Of a DNA stretch of 64,000 nt, positions 8,607-17,891 are shown piece by piece (position 1 is the first letter of the stretch; each line of letters begins with the position of its first letter). Source of the DNA: an uncultured Isosphaeraceae bacterium. GTDB lineage: Bacteria > Planctomycetota > Planctomycetia > Isosphaerales > Isosphaeraceae. A program made the position numbers and the translations under genes. Location: assembly GCA_945957605.1 (NCBI GenBank), contig CAMFLR010000006.1, positions 310,001 through 374,000 on the forward strand, written 5' to 3'. A model generated the notes under the pieces. The model saw nothing but the letters and a program-made list of their open reading frames with translations. It did not search any database and was not told the origin of the DNA.

Positions 8607-9899
8607 TCACTTTGAAGCCTTGGCCGCTTCCGCAATCAGCGCATCAACCTCGCCGGCCAGCACGTCGCGTTCGGTCACGCCGATGTGCACATGCCGCACA
8701 ATTCCCTTGGCGTCAATGATCACAAGTTGCGGAATCGCCTGCACGTCGTAAGCCTTAGCGACGATCTGCGCGGGGTCGAGACCCACAATTCCGACCGGCG
8801 GAACTTGCAGCTTCAGCCCCTTCTTTTCCATCGTCGCTTCAACGATTTTCCGCAACTCCGCCTGGTCGCCGTCTTCCGATTGATCGATGCTCAAGGCCAC
8901 CACAACCACCGGCTTGTTCGCCTTGGCGTAGTCGCCAATCATCGCCGCGACGTCGGGCAGTTCGACCAGGCATGGGCCACACCACGTCGCCCAGAAGTCG
9001 ATCATCACCACCTTGCCGACGAGATCCTTCGTCGTCACCTTGCGCGTTTTGCCCGCCGCTTCAAGAATGTTCAGTGACAACTCAGGTGCAGGCTTGCCGA
9101 TCAGTTCATGTTCGGCCTTCTTCTTGGCGACATCTTTCGCCAGGGCAGCAATTTCCTTGTAACCATCAGGCTTGATCAGGTCGAATGCCGTCTTCACGGC
9201 AGGCTTCGTGGAGATCGTCCCGGCAGTCCAGGCGAGCGACTGCACTTCCAGTCCCGAACTCGGCACCAAATGCTCGCCCGACTTCGCATCAACGCGCACG
9301 TCAATCCGAGTAATCAGTTTATTCTCAGGGTTGATGTGCAATTGCAGCACCGACCCAACCTGCGGCTCGTACTTCAGCGTCTTACCGCCGTCGACCACCG
9401 TGATCGCCGCGGCGTCGCTCAATAACCCTTTGACGGGATCGTCGGCCAGCAGGAACCCGAGCACGATCGCCAGTGGACGCCCCTGCGGACCACTATATTG
9501 CAAGGCTCCGAGCGGGCCATCGGCGATCTGGTCGAGTGTGAGCGTCGCGGGCGCTGGCTGGTCGCGATACATCGTCAGCGGCGGGACGATCGTGCGAAGC
9601 ACTTTGCCGTCCGAAACGATCTTCACCAAGCCCGCATCAATGTTCACCTTGTTCGGCCGCTCGACCGCAACTCGCGCAGCCACCGTCTGCTCGACCGGCG
9701 GCTTGCCAGGTGCGACGAGCGTGCGCAGCGTGATTTTCCCCTCGTCCGAATAACTCGGCAACGCCTTGTAAGCCTTCGCAACCGCCCCCAGCAGTTCCTT
9801 CGCCTGAGGCGAAATATTGGCCCCGCGCGTGCTTGCCGCCCCCCCAAATACTGCCGCAGCGACAAGCAAGATCAGGCTGGGTCGAGCGATGGACATCAC
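8607..9899 (-). CDS. Secreted TlpA/ResA-like thiol-disulfide protein with a LolA-like N-terminal domain
   Basis: The 430-residue protein begins with a signal peptide (SLILLVAAAVFGGAAS). Residues ~30-250 resemble the DUF2092/LolA-like beta domain found in planctomycete exported proteins. Residues ~270-430 form a thioredoxin-like domain with the redox motif in FWATWCGPCLVELPD and the cis-proline region near AIPQLVIID. It probably reduces or rearranges disulfides in exported proteins, perhaps haem-binding cysteines in the many cytochrome-like proteins encoded nearby; this link is inference. It lies 46 bases after ribBA on the same strand and may be co-transcribed. Confidence 0.88.
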   Translation of the reverse strand: MMSIARPSLILLVAAAVFGGAASTRGANISPQAKELLGAVAKAYKALPSYSDEGKITLRTLVAPGKPPVEQTVAARVAVERPNKVNIDAGLVKIVSDGKVLRTIVPPLTMYRDQPAPATLTLDQIADGPLGALQYSGPQGRPLAIVLGFLLADDPVKGLLSDAAAITVVDGGKTLKYEPQVGSVLQLHINPENKLITRIDVRVDAKSGEHLVPSSGLEVQSLAWTAGTISTKPAVKTAFDLIKPDGYKEIAALAKDVAKKKAEHELIGKPAPELSLNILEAAGKTRKVTTKDLVGKVVMIDFWATWCGPCLVELPDVAAMIGDYAKANKPVVVVALSIDQSEDGDQAELRKIVEATMEKKGLKLQVPPVGIVGLDPAQIVAKAYDVQAIPQLVIIDAKGIVRHVHIGVTERDVLAGEVDALIAEAAKASK

Positions 9900-9945
9900 G
9901 GTGCGCTCCGTCGATGAGGGCAGTGCATGCGAGCGAACGAATCAA

Positions 9946-11187
9946 TCAATTGCCGTGGCCATTGTCGTCTTTGGAATCGCCCGACGGAAGAATGTGCCCC
10001 ATTTTGTCGCGCTTCGCCGCCATGTAGCGTTCGCGGTCGGGCTCGTGATCGGCGATGATCGGCACCTGGTCGACCACCTCCAACCCATGCCCGTGATACA
10101 CGAACGCATCCGTCTTCTTGGGGTTGTTCGTGAGCAGCCGAACCTTGCTCAGTCCCAAGTCCTGGAGGATCTGCAAGCCCACGCCGTAGTCGCGCTGGTC
10201 GGCACGATAGCCAAGCGCCAGATTCGCCTCGACCGTATCTAGCCCCTGATCTTGCAGGCCATACGCGCGAATTTTCTCGATCAGCCCAATCCCTCGGCCT
10301 TCCTGCGGCAGATAAATCAACGCACCGACGCCCTCGTTGCCAATCATTTGCAGCGCGAGATGCAATTGATCGCCACAGTCGCATCGAAGCGATTGCAGCA
10401 GGTCGCCAGTGAAGCACGACGAGTGCAACCGAACCAGCGGCGCGATCGAGGTCGAGAGGTCGCCAATCACAAACGCGACGGGATTGTTCGCCGGTTCGTG
10501 CTTCACGCCATAACCAATGATTCGCCCGCGCCCGTAACGCGAAGGCATCTCCGCCTCGGCGATTCGCGTCACCAACTTTTCGCGACGGCGACGATATGCG
10601 ATCAGCGTCTCGATCGACAGAATCGGCAGGCGATGCTCGCGGGCCAGGGCGTGCAACCGCTCGCGATTCGCCACGCCAACACCGTCGAGAATCTCGCAAA
10701 TCACCCCCGCCGGAGCCAATCCCGCAAGACGCGCCAGGTCGACCGCCGCCTCGGTGTGTCCTGCCCTCCGCAGCACGCCGCCCTCTTTCGCCACGAGCGG
10801 AAACAAATGCCCGGGACGCACGAAGTCGGTCGCTTTGCTCGCGGGATCGATGATCGCCCGGACCGTCGCCGCGCGTTCGGCCGCACTGATTCCGGTGCCG
10901 CAACTCTTGTGATCGACCGGCACGGTATACGGCGTTTTGTGCGGCGCGTTGTTCACCTCGACCATCGGGTGCAGTTGCAGACGATCGGCCACTTCGGGAA
11001 CGATCGGCATGCAAAGCAGTCCGCGCCCGTGGGTAATCATGAACTCAATCGCTTGCGGCGTAACTTTTTCCGCAGCGGCCACGAAGTCGCCCTCGTTTTC
11101 GCGATCCTCGTCATCGACGACGATCACCAACCGCCCCTCGGAAAGGGCCTCGAGCGCTTCTTCGACCTTGGAAAACTCGTGAGCCAT
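9946..11187 (-). CDS. ribBA: Bifunctional 3,4-dihydroxy-2-butanone-4-phosphate synthase / GTP cyclohydrolase II
   Basis: The 413-residue protein has two riboflavin enzymes in series. RibB covers residues ~1-200: DDEDRENEGDFV with the metal-binding acidic cluster and HTEAAVDLARLAG. RibA covers ~210-400: the zinc cysteines in SSCFTGDLLQSLRCDCGDQL, then LPQEGRGIGL. Together they supply both branches of riboflavin synthesis from ribulose-5-phosphate and GTP. ATG 11187 is preferred over the upstream in-frame start at 11220, since the family begins near EFSKVEEALEAL. No FMN riboswitch is visible in the short upstream gap. Confidence 0.97.
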   Translation of the reverse strand: MAHEFSKVEEALEALSEGRLVIVVDDEDRENEGDFVAAAEKVTPQAIEFMITHGRGLLCMPIVPEVADRLQLHPMVEVNNAPHKTPYTVPVDHKSCGTGISAAERAATVRAIIDPASKATDFVRPGHLFPLVAKEGGVLRRAGHTEAAVDLARLAGLAPAGVICEILDGVGVANRERLHALAREHRLPILSIETLIAYRRRREKLVTRIAEAEMPSRYGRGRIIGYGVKHEPANNPVAFVIGDLSTSIAPLVRLHSSCFTGDLLQSLRCDCGDQLHLALQMIGNEGVGALIYLPQEGRGIGLIEKIRAYGLQDQGLDTVEANLALGYRADQRDYGVGLQILQDLGLSKVRLLTNNPKKTDAFVYHGHGLEVVDQVPIIADHEPDRERYMAAKRDKMGHILPSGDSKDDNGHGN

Positions 11188-11328
11188 GAACCCGCACCTC
11201 AATCGCAGACCCAAATGCACCGCGGGGAGTAGCGCGGCTATTGCATTCTAATCGATTGGTCCAGCCCATGCGTCGAATCTACCATTTCTTACAACAACGA
11301 TCCACGCATCTCACTGAAAGGCAAAGGC

Positions 11329-11715
11329 TTACAGCGAATCGCGGCCCGAAGGTCTGGCTGCCAAGGCGAAAACCATGGTGTTTCCATCGGGGTCGCGTAC
11401 ACCCAGTTCGCGGGTTCCCCAGGATTGGTCTGTCGGCGGAAGCGTGATCGGCACGTTACGCAATAGAAACTCGTCGTGAAGAGAATCGACGTCGGCGACC
11501 CAGAAAAATGCATCGGTCTTCCCCGCTCGTTCGGGCTTGAACGATTGCAGGTGAAGCCAGACGCCGTCGCGTGAAACCCCGAGATAGCACGGATCCATTC
11601 GCGTGGGATCGGGACGAAAGGCGAACTTCTTTTCGAAGCCCAACGATCCGCAATAATACTCCTCTGCGCGAACAGAGTCGGAAACCGCAATCACCGGGAT
11701 AGCGCTCGCAATCAT
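11329..11715 (-). CDS. VOC-family (glyoxalase/bleomycin-resistance-like) protein
   Basis: From ATG 11715 the protein is 128 residues, the usual size of a single VOC domain; an earlier start at 11772 would add a non-homologous tail. Visible features are SAIPVIAVSDSVRAEEYYCGSLGFE at the N-terminus and the closing ELGVRDPDGNTMVFA. Family members are metal-dependent lyases or dioxygenases, or bind drugs. Metal ligands cannot be assigned surely here, so activity on bleomycin-like drugs should not be assumed. It stands alone between ribBA and the LuxR gene. Confidence 0.85.
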   Translation of the reverse strand: MIASAIPVIAVSDSVRAEEYYCGSLGFEKKFAFRPDPTRMDPCYLGVSRDGVWLHLQSFKPERAGKTDAFFWVADVDSLHDEFLLRNVPITLPPTDQSWGTRELGVRDPDGNTMVFALAARPSGRDSL

Positions 11716-11810
11716 GGGATCACCGCGCGAAGTCGTTGAAATTGGCCGATACCGGCACGCGAGATCGCTCAAAGATAATCAACTACCTGCATCGCCATGC
11801 ACCACCAATT

Positions 11811-12710
11811 TCATTTTTGGCGAGATGGAGACAATTCGAACGTGGCGACGCGTCCAGAGGTCACCGCCGCACTCATCGGCCGCTCGTCCTCATATTCCGT
11901 CCAGCGCGTCGAGCTTCCCCACCCCCGGCGAATCCAGCGCGCCATTAACTCCGTGCGAGCATTCACGCCGAAAAAGCGATAAATCGCCTTGGTGTATTCG
12001 TTCACCGTCGACGATGCAATTCTCAGCCGAGCGGCGATCTGCTTGTCAGAATCCCCTTCCAGCAGGCACGCCAGTACCTGCCTGGTTCGCCGCGGCAATT
12101 CTGATGGCGAGGGGTCCCGATATCGCGCCAGCGGCCCCCCAACCAACCCGGCGAGCATCGCGTTCAACTCGCGAACCAGCGTTCGGTCACGCGGATTGAA
12201 GCTGCGTCGTCCTTTTTGTCGCACGAGAACAAGTCCGCAGCTTTCGTCAGCCAGTCCAGCGCCGAGCCTACGGAAACACCACATAATGGCATCCATACCA
12301 AACGGCTCTTGAATGTATTGATAGTCAACCGACCGGTACCAGTCGCGATCCTCGATCAGTTCCTTGTGTGACAGGCACTTTCCCCCCACCGATCGGTTCT
12401 CCTCGTGATAGGCCATCATCGCCGGCGATAGGTTGGGGTCGGTCCGAAACTTCGCCACCATCGGGTCGAGGGCCGATGTGCCGGGAAAATCGGACCGCCA
12501 CGAAAACGTCACACCCATGTCGCGCAGCTTCAGCTCTTGGCAGCCGCCCATCTCGCCAAGCACGCCGAGGTCCGAATCAACGAGGCGGCCCACCTCATTC
12601 AGACAATGAGCCCGCCACGCGACGCGATCGTCGCCGAGCTCGCGACACTCGTTCACCAACTTCCAGATCGCCCGCGCCTGCGCGGCCGACAGCATTTCTG
12701 ATTTGCTCAT
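11811..12710 (-). CDS. LuxR-type transcriptional regulator
   Basis: From ATG 12710 the protein has 299 residues. The C-terminal ~65 residues form a LuxR helix-turn-helix: LPRRTRQVLACLLEGDSDKQIAARL followed by SSTVNEYTKAIYRFFGVNARTEL. The N-terminal ~200 residues read like a GAF-type sensory domain but no ligand is suggested. A longer frame from 12833 overlaps the divergent promoter region and has a cysteine/lysine-rich tail that looks non-coding. It faces away from the HAF/PEP-CTERM gene across a ~190-base gap, so it may control that gene or itself. Confidence 0.87.
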   Translation of the reverse strand: MSKSEMLSAAQARAIWKLVNECRELGDDRVAWRAHCLNEVGRLVDSDLGVLGEMGGCQELKLRDMGVTFSWRSDFPGTSALDPMVAKFRTDPNLSPAMMAYHEENRSVGGKCLSHKELIEDRDWYRSVDYQYIQEPFGMDAIMWCFRRLGAGLADESCGLVLVRQKGRRSFNPRDRTLVRELNAMLAGLVGGPLARYRDPSPSELPRRTRQVLACLLEGDSDKQIAARLRIASSTVNEYTKAIYRFFGVNARTELMARWIRRGWGSSTRWTEYEDERPMSAAVTSGRVATFELSPSRQK

Positions 12711-12903
12711 ATCAGCTCTTGCCTTTGTGTCGTCGTAGTCACCCCCTAATTCTAAGGGATGAAATTGGAGATGTCTGCAATTTATGATCCCACATGTGCA
12801 TTTTGTGGTCTTTTTTTGGCGATTTGACCGCAAAATTCAGCGCGCGACTCAGAAAGAGCCGTCGCGCAAACTCCAATCAATCGCCTTCAAAGGAAACGCA
12901 TCG

Positions 12904-14079
12904 ATGAAAGCTGCTCGGATCTCCGCCCTCTCGGTTTGTGCAGCGATTTTTCTGTCGCCAATCGTGGCGAACGCCGGCCAGTCCTTTATTGCCGTGCCTT
13001 ACACTGGCGGCGATGGAAGTTTCGGCCGAGGCGTCTCGGCAGATGGAAGTGTCGTGATCGGCACCGCAGGTTTTGGCGCCGGCCACTTCTGGGGATTCCG
13101 CTGGGACGTCGCGCAAGGCGCAGCGGGTTTCGCCCTCATGCCTCCGGGAGTCGCATTCCCGTACGACTCGACGGCGACCGCCGTTTCGGCGGACGGGCGC
13201 TACACAGTCGGACTCGGCGAAATCGCCCCCTATATCTATGATGCCGTCACTGACGTAAGGACGACCATTCCCGGCGTGAGTTACTCGAACTCGATCTCCA
13301 TTTCCGCGGACGGAAAAACGGTGGTCGGGGGCCGAACCGGTAATGAACCGGTTTCCGCCTGGAAATGGACAGAAAGCGGCGGCGTGGAGTTCTTGCCCGG
13401 CTTTCCGAGTGCAAACCTGGCATCTGCCAACGGCAGTGTCATCGGCGGGCAGATCGCCAACATCAAGGGGGCCGTTTACTCGTCGGCCGGCTTGGTCGAG
13501 CTTGATCGCGCCGGATACAGCTTCAGCCTGGTGAATGGCATTTCGGCGGATGGCTCAAAACTTGCTGGCCAGGTCGGTCCTTCAAACAACGAATACTTCT
13601 GGTCGGACCAGTATTACGGCGCATTCGGCCGGGCAGCACTCTGGGGCCTGGATGGTTCGCTTCAATTCCTCGCGGCCGACGAAACCGGCAAGTTCAGCGA
13701 AGCCGACGGTATGTCACCCGACGGCAACCTGATCGTCGGCACAATGGGAACTGAGTTTCAAGCATCAACCCGCCAGGCAATGATGTGGACCGAGCAAACC
13801 GGCATGATCTCGCTCCAGTCCTACCTGCTCGCCCAGGGCTTCACCGGCTTTGAAAACTGGACGTTGCGCCAGGCGTTTGCCGTGAGCGGTGGTCCCGACG
13901 GCTATAACATCGTCGGCTACGGCGTTCACGAAGGCATCCAGCAAGGATTCCTGGTCACCGGCGTCACCCTAGGTGCCGACGTCGCCGCCGTCCCCGAACC
14001 CGCCACGATTGGCACGCTCGGCATGGCGCTGGTTGTTACGCTCGTTGCTCGCCGGCGCGTCCGCACGCAATCCCGATAA
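12904..14079 (+). CDS. HAF-repeat secreted protein with PEP-CTERM sorting tail
   Basis: From ATG 12904 (preceded by AAAGGAAA) the protein is 391 residues. A signal peptide (ALSVCAAIFLSPIVANA) is followed by repeats of the HAF type, e.g. GRGVSADGSVVIGT, TAVSADGRYTVG, SISADGKTVVGG, ISADGSKLAG and MSPDGNLIVGT, which probably form beta-propeller blades. The C-terminus has the full PEP-CTERM signal: VPEP, a hydrophobic helix (TLGMALVVTLVA), then RRRVR. Such proteins are cut and sorted by an exosortase and are linked to extracellular matrix. No exosortase gene lies in the window. Confidence 0.92.
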   Translation: MKAARISALSVCAAIFLSPIVANAGQSFIAVPYTGGDGSFGRGVSADGSVVIGTAGFGAGHFWGFRWDVAQGAAGFALMPPGVAFPYDSTATAVSADGRYTVGLGEIAPYIYDAVTDVRTTIPGVSYSNSISISADGKTVVGGRTGNEPVSAWKWTESGGVEFLPGFPSANLASANGSVIGGQIANIKGAVYSSAGLVELDRAGYSFSLVNGISADGSKLAGQVGPSNNEYFWSDQYYGAFGRAALWGLDGSLQFLAADETGKFSEADGMSPDGNLIVGTMGTEFQASTRQAMMWTEQTGMISLQSYLLAQGFTGFENWTLRQAFAVSGGPDGYNIVGYGVHEGIQQGFLVTGVTLGADVAAVPEPATIGTLGMALVVTLVARRRVRTQSR

Positions 14080-14108
14080 AGAACGTCCCAGAACCTCGAG
14101 GATTGATC

Positions 14109-14146
14109 AAGGGCTGAGACGAGTCGTAATGTCTCAGCCCTTTCTA
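14109..14146 (+). terminator. Intrinsic terminator-like hairpin after the PEP-CTERM gene
   Basis: A perfect 12-base stem, AAGGGCTGAGAC / GTCTCAGCCCTT, encloses a 10-base loop and is followed by TCT. It begins 30 bases after the stop codon at 14079. Confidence 0.75.
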
Positions 14147-14283
14147 GGCCGTGCATCGCAAAGACACGAAACTGCGGGTCAGTCGGTCGTATCGAAGCGA
14201 ATCAACGCTTTACGGCCTGATTGATAGCATCCGCCCATAGCCAACGACGTGGCTGAACATTAACATTAGTCAATCTAAAGGAA

Positions 14284-15297
14284 ATGAAGAGCATCAATGT
14301 AATTTCGGAACTGAGAGTCCATATGATGAAGCCATGCCTTACGCTTGTGATATTTGCTCTGATTCTTACTGCCAAAAGTTTTGCACAGGATGGCGTGCGT
14401 AATCACATTGACGCGGTCGACAAACCAGCCTCAAGAGTGCCGGAACCCACCGAGAGGACAGACGAAGCCCCTCAGTTGACTGAAGCTGGGATGCGCTCGA
14501 AATTAGCGGGCCAATACCGCGAGTTGGTAAACCGTCCGCAAGGGCTGATCCTGTGCACGGCGCCGACGGACTCCGGAATGGACGCCGCACTTTACGGCAC
14601 TCTACGGATGATTAATACATCACAAAAGAAAACCGTTGCTGTGATTCAATCACCAACGTACCGCACCGCTGGGGTGACTTGCCTGGAGCCAAATGCCTCT
14701 GAAGGCCAGTCTCTTGCCAAAGTGATTCCGCTCGCACTTGATCAGAAGCCAAGAGTTTTGTTCGTGAGTCAAATCGTCGACCAAGAAACAGCCAAAGCGG
14801 CATGCCGCGCTGCCACCGGCGGCCAGATGGTTCTCTCAGCAGTGCGATCCGAATCAGTTGAAGAGGCGATAGAGAAGCTGTGCGACTTGTCGAATAGTAG
14901 AGAGTCGGCCGCCTCGACAATCGTGGCCGTGCTCGGTCAGCGGTACGTGCGCCTGCTCTGCGAAAACTGTAAGGAGGGTTATAAACCCAGCCCCAAACTC
15001 ATTGAAGCTGCACACCTTCCGGCAGATAAGATCGATCTCTTCTTCCGAACACCGCGCAATGCAAAACAAGTCTGTCCACAATGCCAAGGACTCGGTTACG
15101 TCGGAAAGACAAGCATCTTTGAACTGTTGACTGTGACGGCCCCGATGCGTCGCATCATTCTAGAGAATCCGAAGACTTCGGCAATTCGCCAGGAAGCTCG
15201 CAAGAACGGAATGGTTTATATACAGGAAGAGGCTCTCTTAAAAGTAATCAACGGCACTACATCGATTGACGAGATATTAAGGGCTCTTCCCAAATAG
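14284..15297 (+). CDS. Exported GspE/PilB-like pseudo-ATPase
   Basis: The 337-residue product keeps the outline of the C-terminal ATPase domain of type II secretion/type IV pilus ATPases. Around residues 90-105, APTDSGMDAALYGTL stands where GPTGSGKTTTLY is expected. Then RVLFVSQIVDQETAKAA stands where DPDVIMVGEIRDLETA is expected, and LSAVRSES replaces LSTLHTND. The zinc cysteines are kept (CENC near 226, CPQC near 264), as is YVGKTSIFELL. The Walker A lysine and the catalytic glutamate are lost. The N-domains are replaced by a signal peptide (LTLVIFALILTAKSFAQ). It should lie outside the cytoplasm and not hydrolyse ATP. ATG 14323 is an alternative start. The role is unknown. Confidence 0.78.
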   Translation: MKSINVISELRVHMMKPCLTLVIFALILTAKSFAQDGVRNHIDAVDKPASRVPEPTERTDEAPQLTEAGMRSKLAGQYRELVNRPQGLILCTAPTDSGMDAALYGTLRMINTSQKKTVAVIQSPTYRTAGVTCLEPNASEGQSLAKVIPLALDQKPRVLFVSQIVDQETAKAACRAATGGQMVLSAVRSESVEEAIEKLCDLSNSRESAASTIVAVLGQRYVRLLCENCKEGYKPSPKLIEAAHLPADKIDLFFRTPRNAKQVCPQCQGLGYVGKTSIFELLTVTAPMRRIILENPKTSAIRQEARKNGMVYIQEEALLKVINGTTSIDEILRALPK

Positions 15298-15450
15298 AAT
15301 TAGCGGAGTCAGCGATCGATACGTCGCACCAATCCGCCACTCCTGAGTAACGGCCCCGTCAACCTACTTGCAGAAACGCTGTCGGCATGTCAGATTGAAT
15401 TAGGACATACGTCCGACTAATGATTTCGGATCGATGTGCGAAGGAGGCAC

Positions 15451-17880
15451 ATGGTGTCCGTCTTCTCGCTGGCTCTGGCCCTTCTGGCAGGAAATCCGGC
15501 ACCGCCGATCGTCTCGATCGAGGCCGCCCCCCCGGTTGTCACACTTCGCGGATCTGATGGCGCCGTGCAGGTGATCGTCACCGGACGAGACGCCCGAGGC
15601 CACGCCGTCGACCTCACCGGCAAGGCGTCTTACGCGATAAAAACGACGAAAATCGCCCGCGCCGATGTGGCCGGACTTGTCTCGGCGGGAAGTAACGGCC
15701 GCACCGAGCTAACAGTAAGCGTAAACGGCAAATCGGCGGTTGTGCCTGTCGAAGTCAGCGACTTTGAAAACGTGCGACCGGTGCATTTCGCCAGCGAAGT
15801 TGTGCCGATTCTGACCCGATTCGGCTGCAACGCCGGTGGCTGTCACGGCAAGTCGACCGGCCAGAACGGCTTCCGCCTCAGCCTACTCGGCTTCGATCCC
15901 AAAAGCGATCACGAAGCCCTCGTTCGCGAAGCGCGGGGACGTCGGATCATGCCCGGCGATCCCGCACAAAGCCTGATCCTCAAAAAACCGACCGCCTCAA
16001 TTCCGCACGGCGGCGGCAAACGGTTCGCCGTCGGCAGCCCGGAATATTCCACGATCGCCCGCTGGATTCGCCAGGGCACGCCGCTCGCTTCGGGCGCTGA
16101 GCCCAAGCTCATCAGCCTTGAAGTCGAGCCAGCGAAACGATTGGTTCCCCGCCAGTCGCGCCAGCAGCTTCGCGTGATCGCAAAATACGCCGACGGCACG
16201 TCAACCGACGTCACCCGTCTCGCGCAATTCCAGTCGAACGCCGCCGACGTCGCCACCGTGAACGAAACTGGCCTCGCCGAAACGCAGGACGGCGTCGGCG
16301 AAGCGGCAATCATGGCGCGATTCGGCGGTCAGGTGGGCGTCGCGCGAGCGACAGTGCCGCTGACGACTGAACCGGTCGCCTGGGACGAACCGAAGTCATC
16401 GAACCCGATCGACCCGCTCGTTTTCCGCAAGCTCCGCGAGTTGGGAATCGAGCCCTCGCCCCCCTGCTCCGACTCCGAATTCGCACGCCGCTCTTCGCTC
16501 GACATTCGCGGCACACTGCCCTCGATTGCCGAAGTCGCCGAGCTGGAAAGGAGCACCGATCCCGCCAGGCGCGACAAGTGGATCGACAAGCTGATCGACA
16601 GTCCCGAATATGCCGACCTGTTCGCCATGAAGTGGTCGGCGATTCTCAAAAATCGTCGCTCGCTCGGCGTGCAGTCGCAAGCAGGCACGTTCGCGTTTCA
16701 CGCGTGGGTCAGGCAATCAATCGCCGAGAACAAGCCATACGACCGCTTCGTCGCCGAGATCGTCGCCGCACGTGGTGACATGAGCATCAACCCGGCCGTC
16801 AACTGGTATCGCCAGGTGAACACGCTGGAATCGCGCGTCGACGACACCGCGCAGCTCTTTCTCGGCATGCGCATTCAATGCGCCCGGTGCCACCATCACC
16901 CGTTCGAACGTTGGAGCCAGGACGACTATTACGGCTTCGCGTCGCTCTTCTCGCGCATCGGCACGAAAGGAAACGACGTCGCAAACGTCCGCATTTTCCT
17001 GCTCCCCTCCGGCCAGGCGTCGAACCCTGTCACTCGGCAGGTGAAAGCTCCCAAGCCGCTCGGCGCTCCCGAACTCGCGAATCTCCCCGCCTCGGTTGAT
17101 CCGCGTGACAAGCTCGCGAGCTGGCTGCGGCAAAAGGACAATCCCTACTTCGCCAAAGCCCTCGTCAACCGCTACTGGAAGCACTTCTTCGGCCGTGGGC
17201 TCGTCGAGCCCGAAGACGACATGCGGGTGACCAACCCGCCCTCGAATCCCGAACTGCTCGACGCCCTCAACGATTCGTTCATCGCCAGCGGATACGACCT
17301 CAAGGCACTCGTGCGGCTCATCGCCACGAGCAAAGCATACGACCGCTCGAGCCTCCCCAGCGGCACAAACGCGGGAGATCGCCGCAACTTCGCGCGATTC
17401 TATGCGAAACGTTTGCCGGCCGAAGTTCTCCTCGACGCCATCAACGAAGTCGCAGGAACATCCGAACCCTTCATCGGCCTGCCCGACAACTTCCACGCCA
17501 CTCAACTACCCGACGACGGTTTCGACTCCGAATTCCTCACCGTTTTCGGCCGTCCCAAGCGTGAGAGTGTTTGCGAGTGCGAGCGATCGTCTGAGGCGAA
17601 TTTGTCGCAAACGCTGCACCTGCTGAACTCGGCCGAGTTGCAACGCAAGCTGGAAAATAGCCAGGGGCGTGCTGCAAAATGGGTCAACGACGCACGTCCC
17701 GACTCTGAGAAAATCGACGAACTCTATCGACTCGCATTCGGCCGGCTCGCAAAGTCCGACGAACGCGCACACTGTCTCGAACACATCGAGCGCAGGCGCA
17801 CTGAGAAACGGTTGCGGCAAGGCTATGAAGACGTGATCTGGGCGATCGTCAATACGAAAGAATTTCTCTTTAACCAGTAA
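15451..17880 (+). CDS. Exported DUF1549/DUF1553 cytochrome-like protein with a Big2 domain
   Basis: The product is about 809 residues. AAGGAGG at 15441-15447 lies 3 bases before ATG 15451 and 6 before GTG 15454, so either may start translation. A signal peptide is followed by a Big2-like domain (~30-110), then a cytochrome-like segment with the unusual spacing CNAGGCH, a second Big2-like region, DUF1549 (~320-500) ending in CARCHHHPFE with a normal CxxCH haem motif, and DUF1553 (~560-800; YWKHFFGRGLVEPEDD). These proteins are a hallmark of planctomycetes and are nearly always paired with DUF1501, as here (11 bases downstream). The enzymatic role is not established. Confidence 0.92.
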   Translation: MVSVFSLALALLAGNPAPPIVSIEAAPPVVTLRGSDGAVQVIVTGRDARGHAVDLTGKASYAIKTTKIARADVAGLVSAGSNGRTELTVSVNGKSAVVPVEVSDFENVRPVHFASEVVPILTRFGCNAGGCHGKSTGQNGFRLSLLGFDPKSDHEALVREARGRRIMPGDPAQSLILKKPTASIPHGGGKRFAVGSPEYSTIARWIRQGTPLASGAEPKLISLEVEPAKRLVPRQSRQQLRVIAKYADGTSTDVTRLAQFQSNAADVATVNETGLAETQDGVGEAAIMARFGGQVGVARATVPLTTEPVAWDEPKSSNPIDPLVFRKLRELGIEPSPPCSDSEFARRSSLDIRGTLPSIAEVAELERSTDPARRDKWIDKLIDSPEYADLFAMKWSAILKNRRSLGVQSQAGTFAFHAWVRQSIAENKPYDRFVAEIVAARGDMSINPAVNWYRQVNTLESRVDDTAQLFLGMRIQCARCHHHPFERWSQDDYYGFASLFSRIGTKGNDVANVRIFLLPSGQASNPVTRQVKAPKPLGAPELANLPASVDPRDKLASWLRQKDNPYFAKALVNRYWKHFFGRGLVEPEDDMRVTNPPSNPELLDALNDSFIASGYDLKALVRLIATSKAYDRSSLPSGTNAGDRRNFARFYAKRLPAEVLLDAINEVAGTSEPFIGLPDNFHATQLPDDGFDSEFLTVFGRPKRESVCECERSSEANLSQTLHLLNSAELQRKLENSQGRAAKWVNDARPDSEKIDELYRLAFGRLAKSDERAHCLEHIERRRTEKRLRQGYEDVIWAIVNTKEFLFNQ

Positions 17881-17891
17881 CCCGCGCGAGG

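Noticed and set aside
9896..11232. Long frames on both strands overlapping ribBA (9896-11014 minus, other frame; 10252-11232 plus)
   Set aside because: ribBA motifs are complete in the chosen frame; the others have arginine-rich low-complexity products.
11188..11328. FMN riboswitch upstream of ribBA
   Set aside because: The gap to the next gene is too short and lacks the conserved FMN core.
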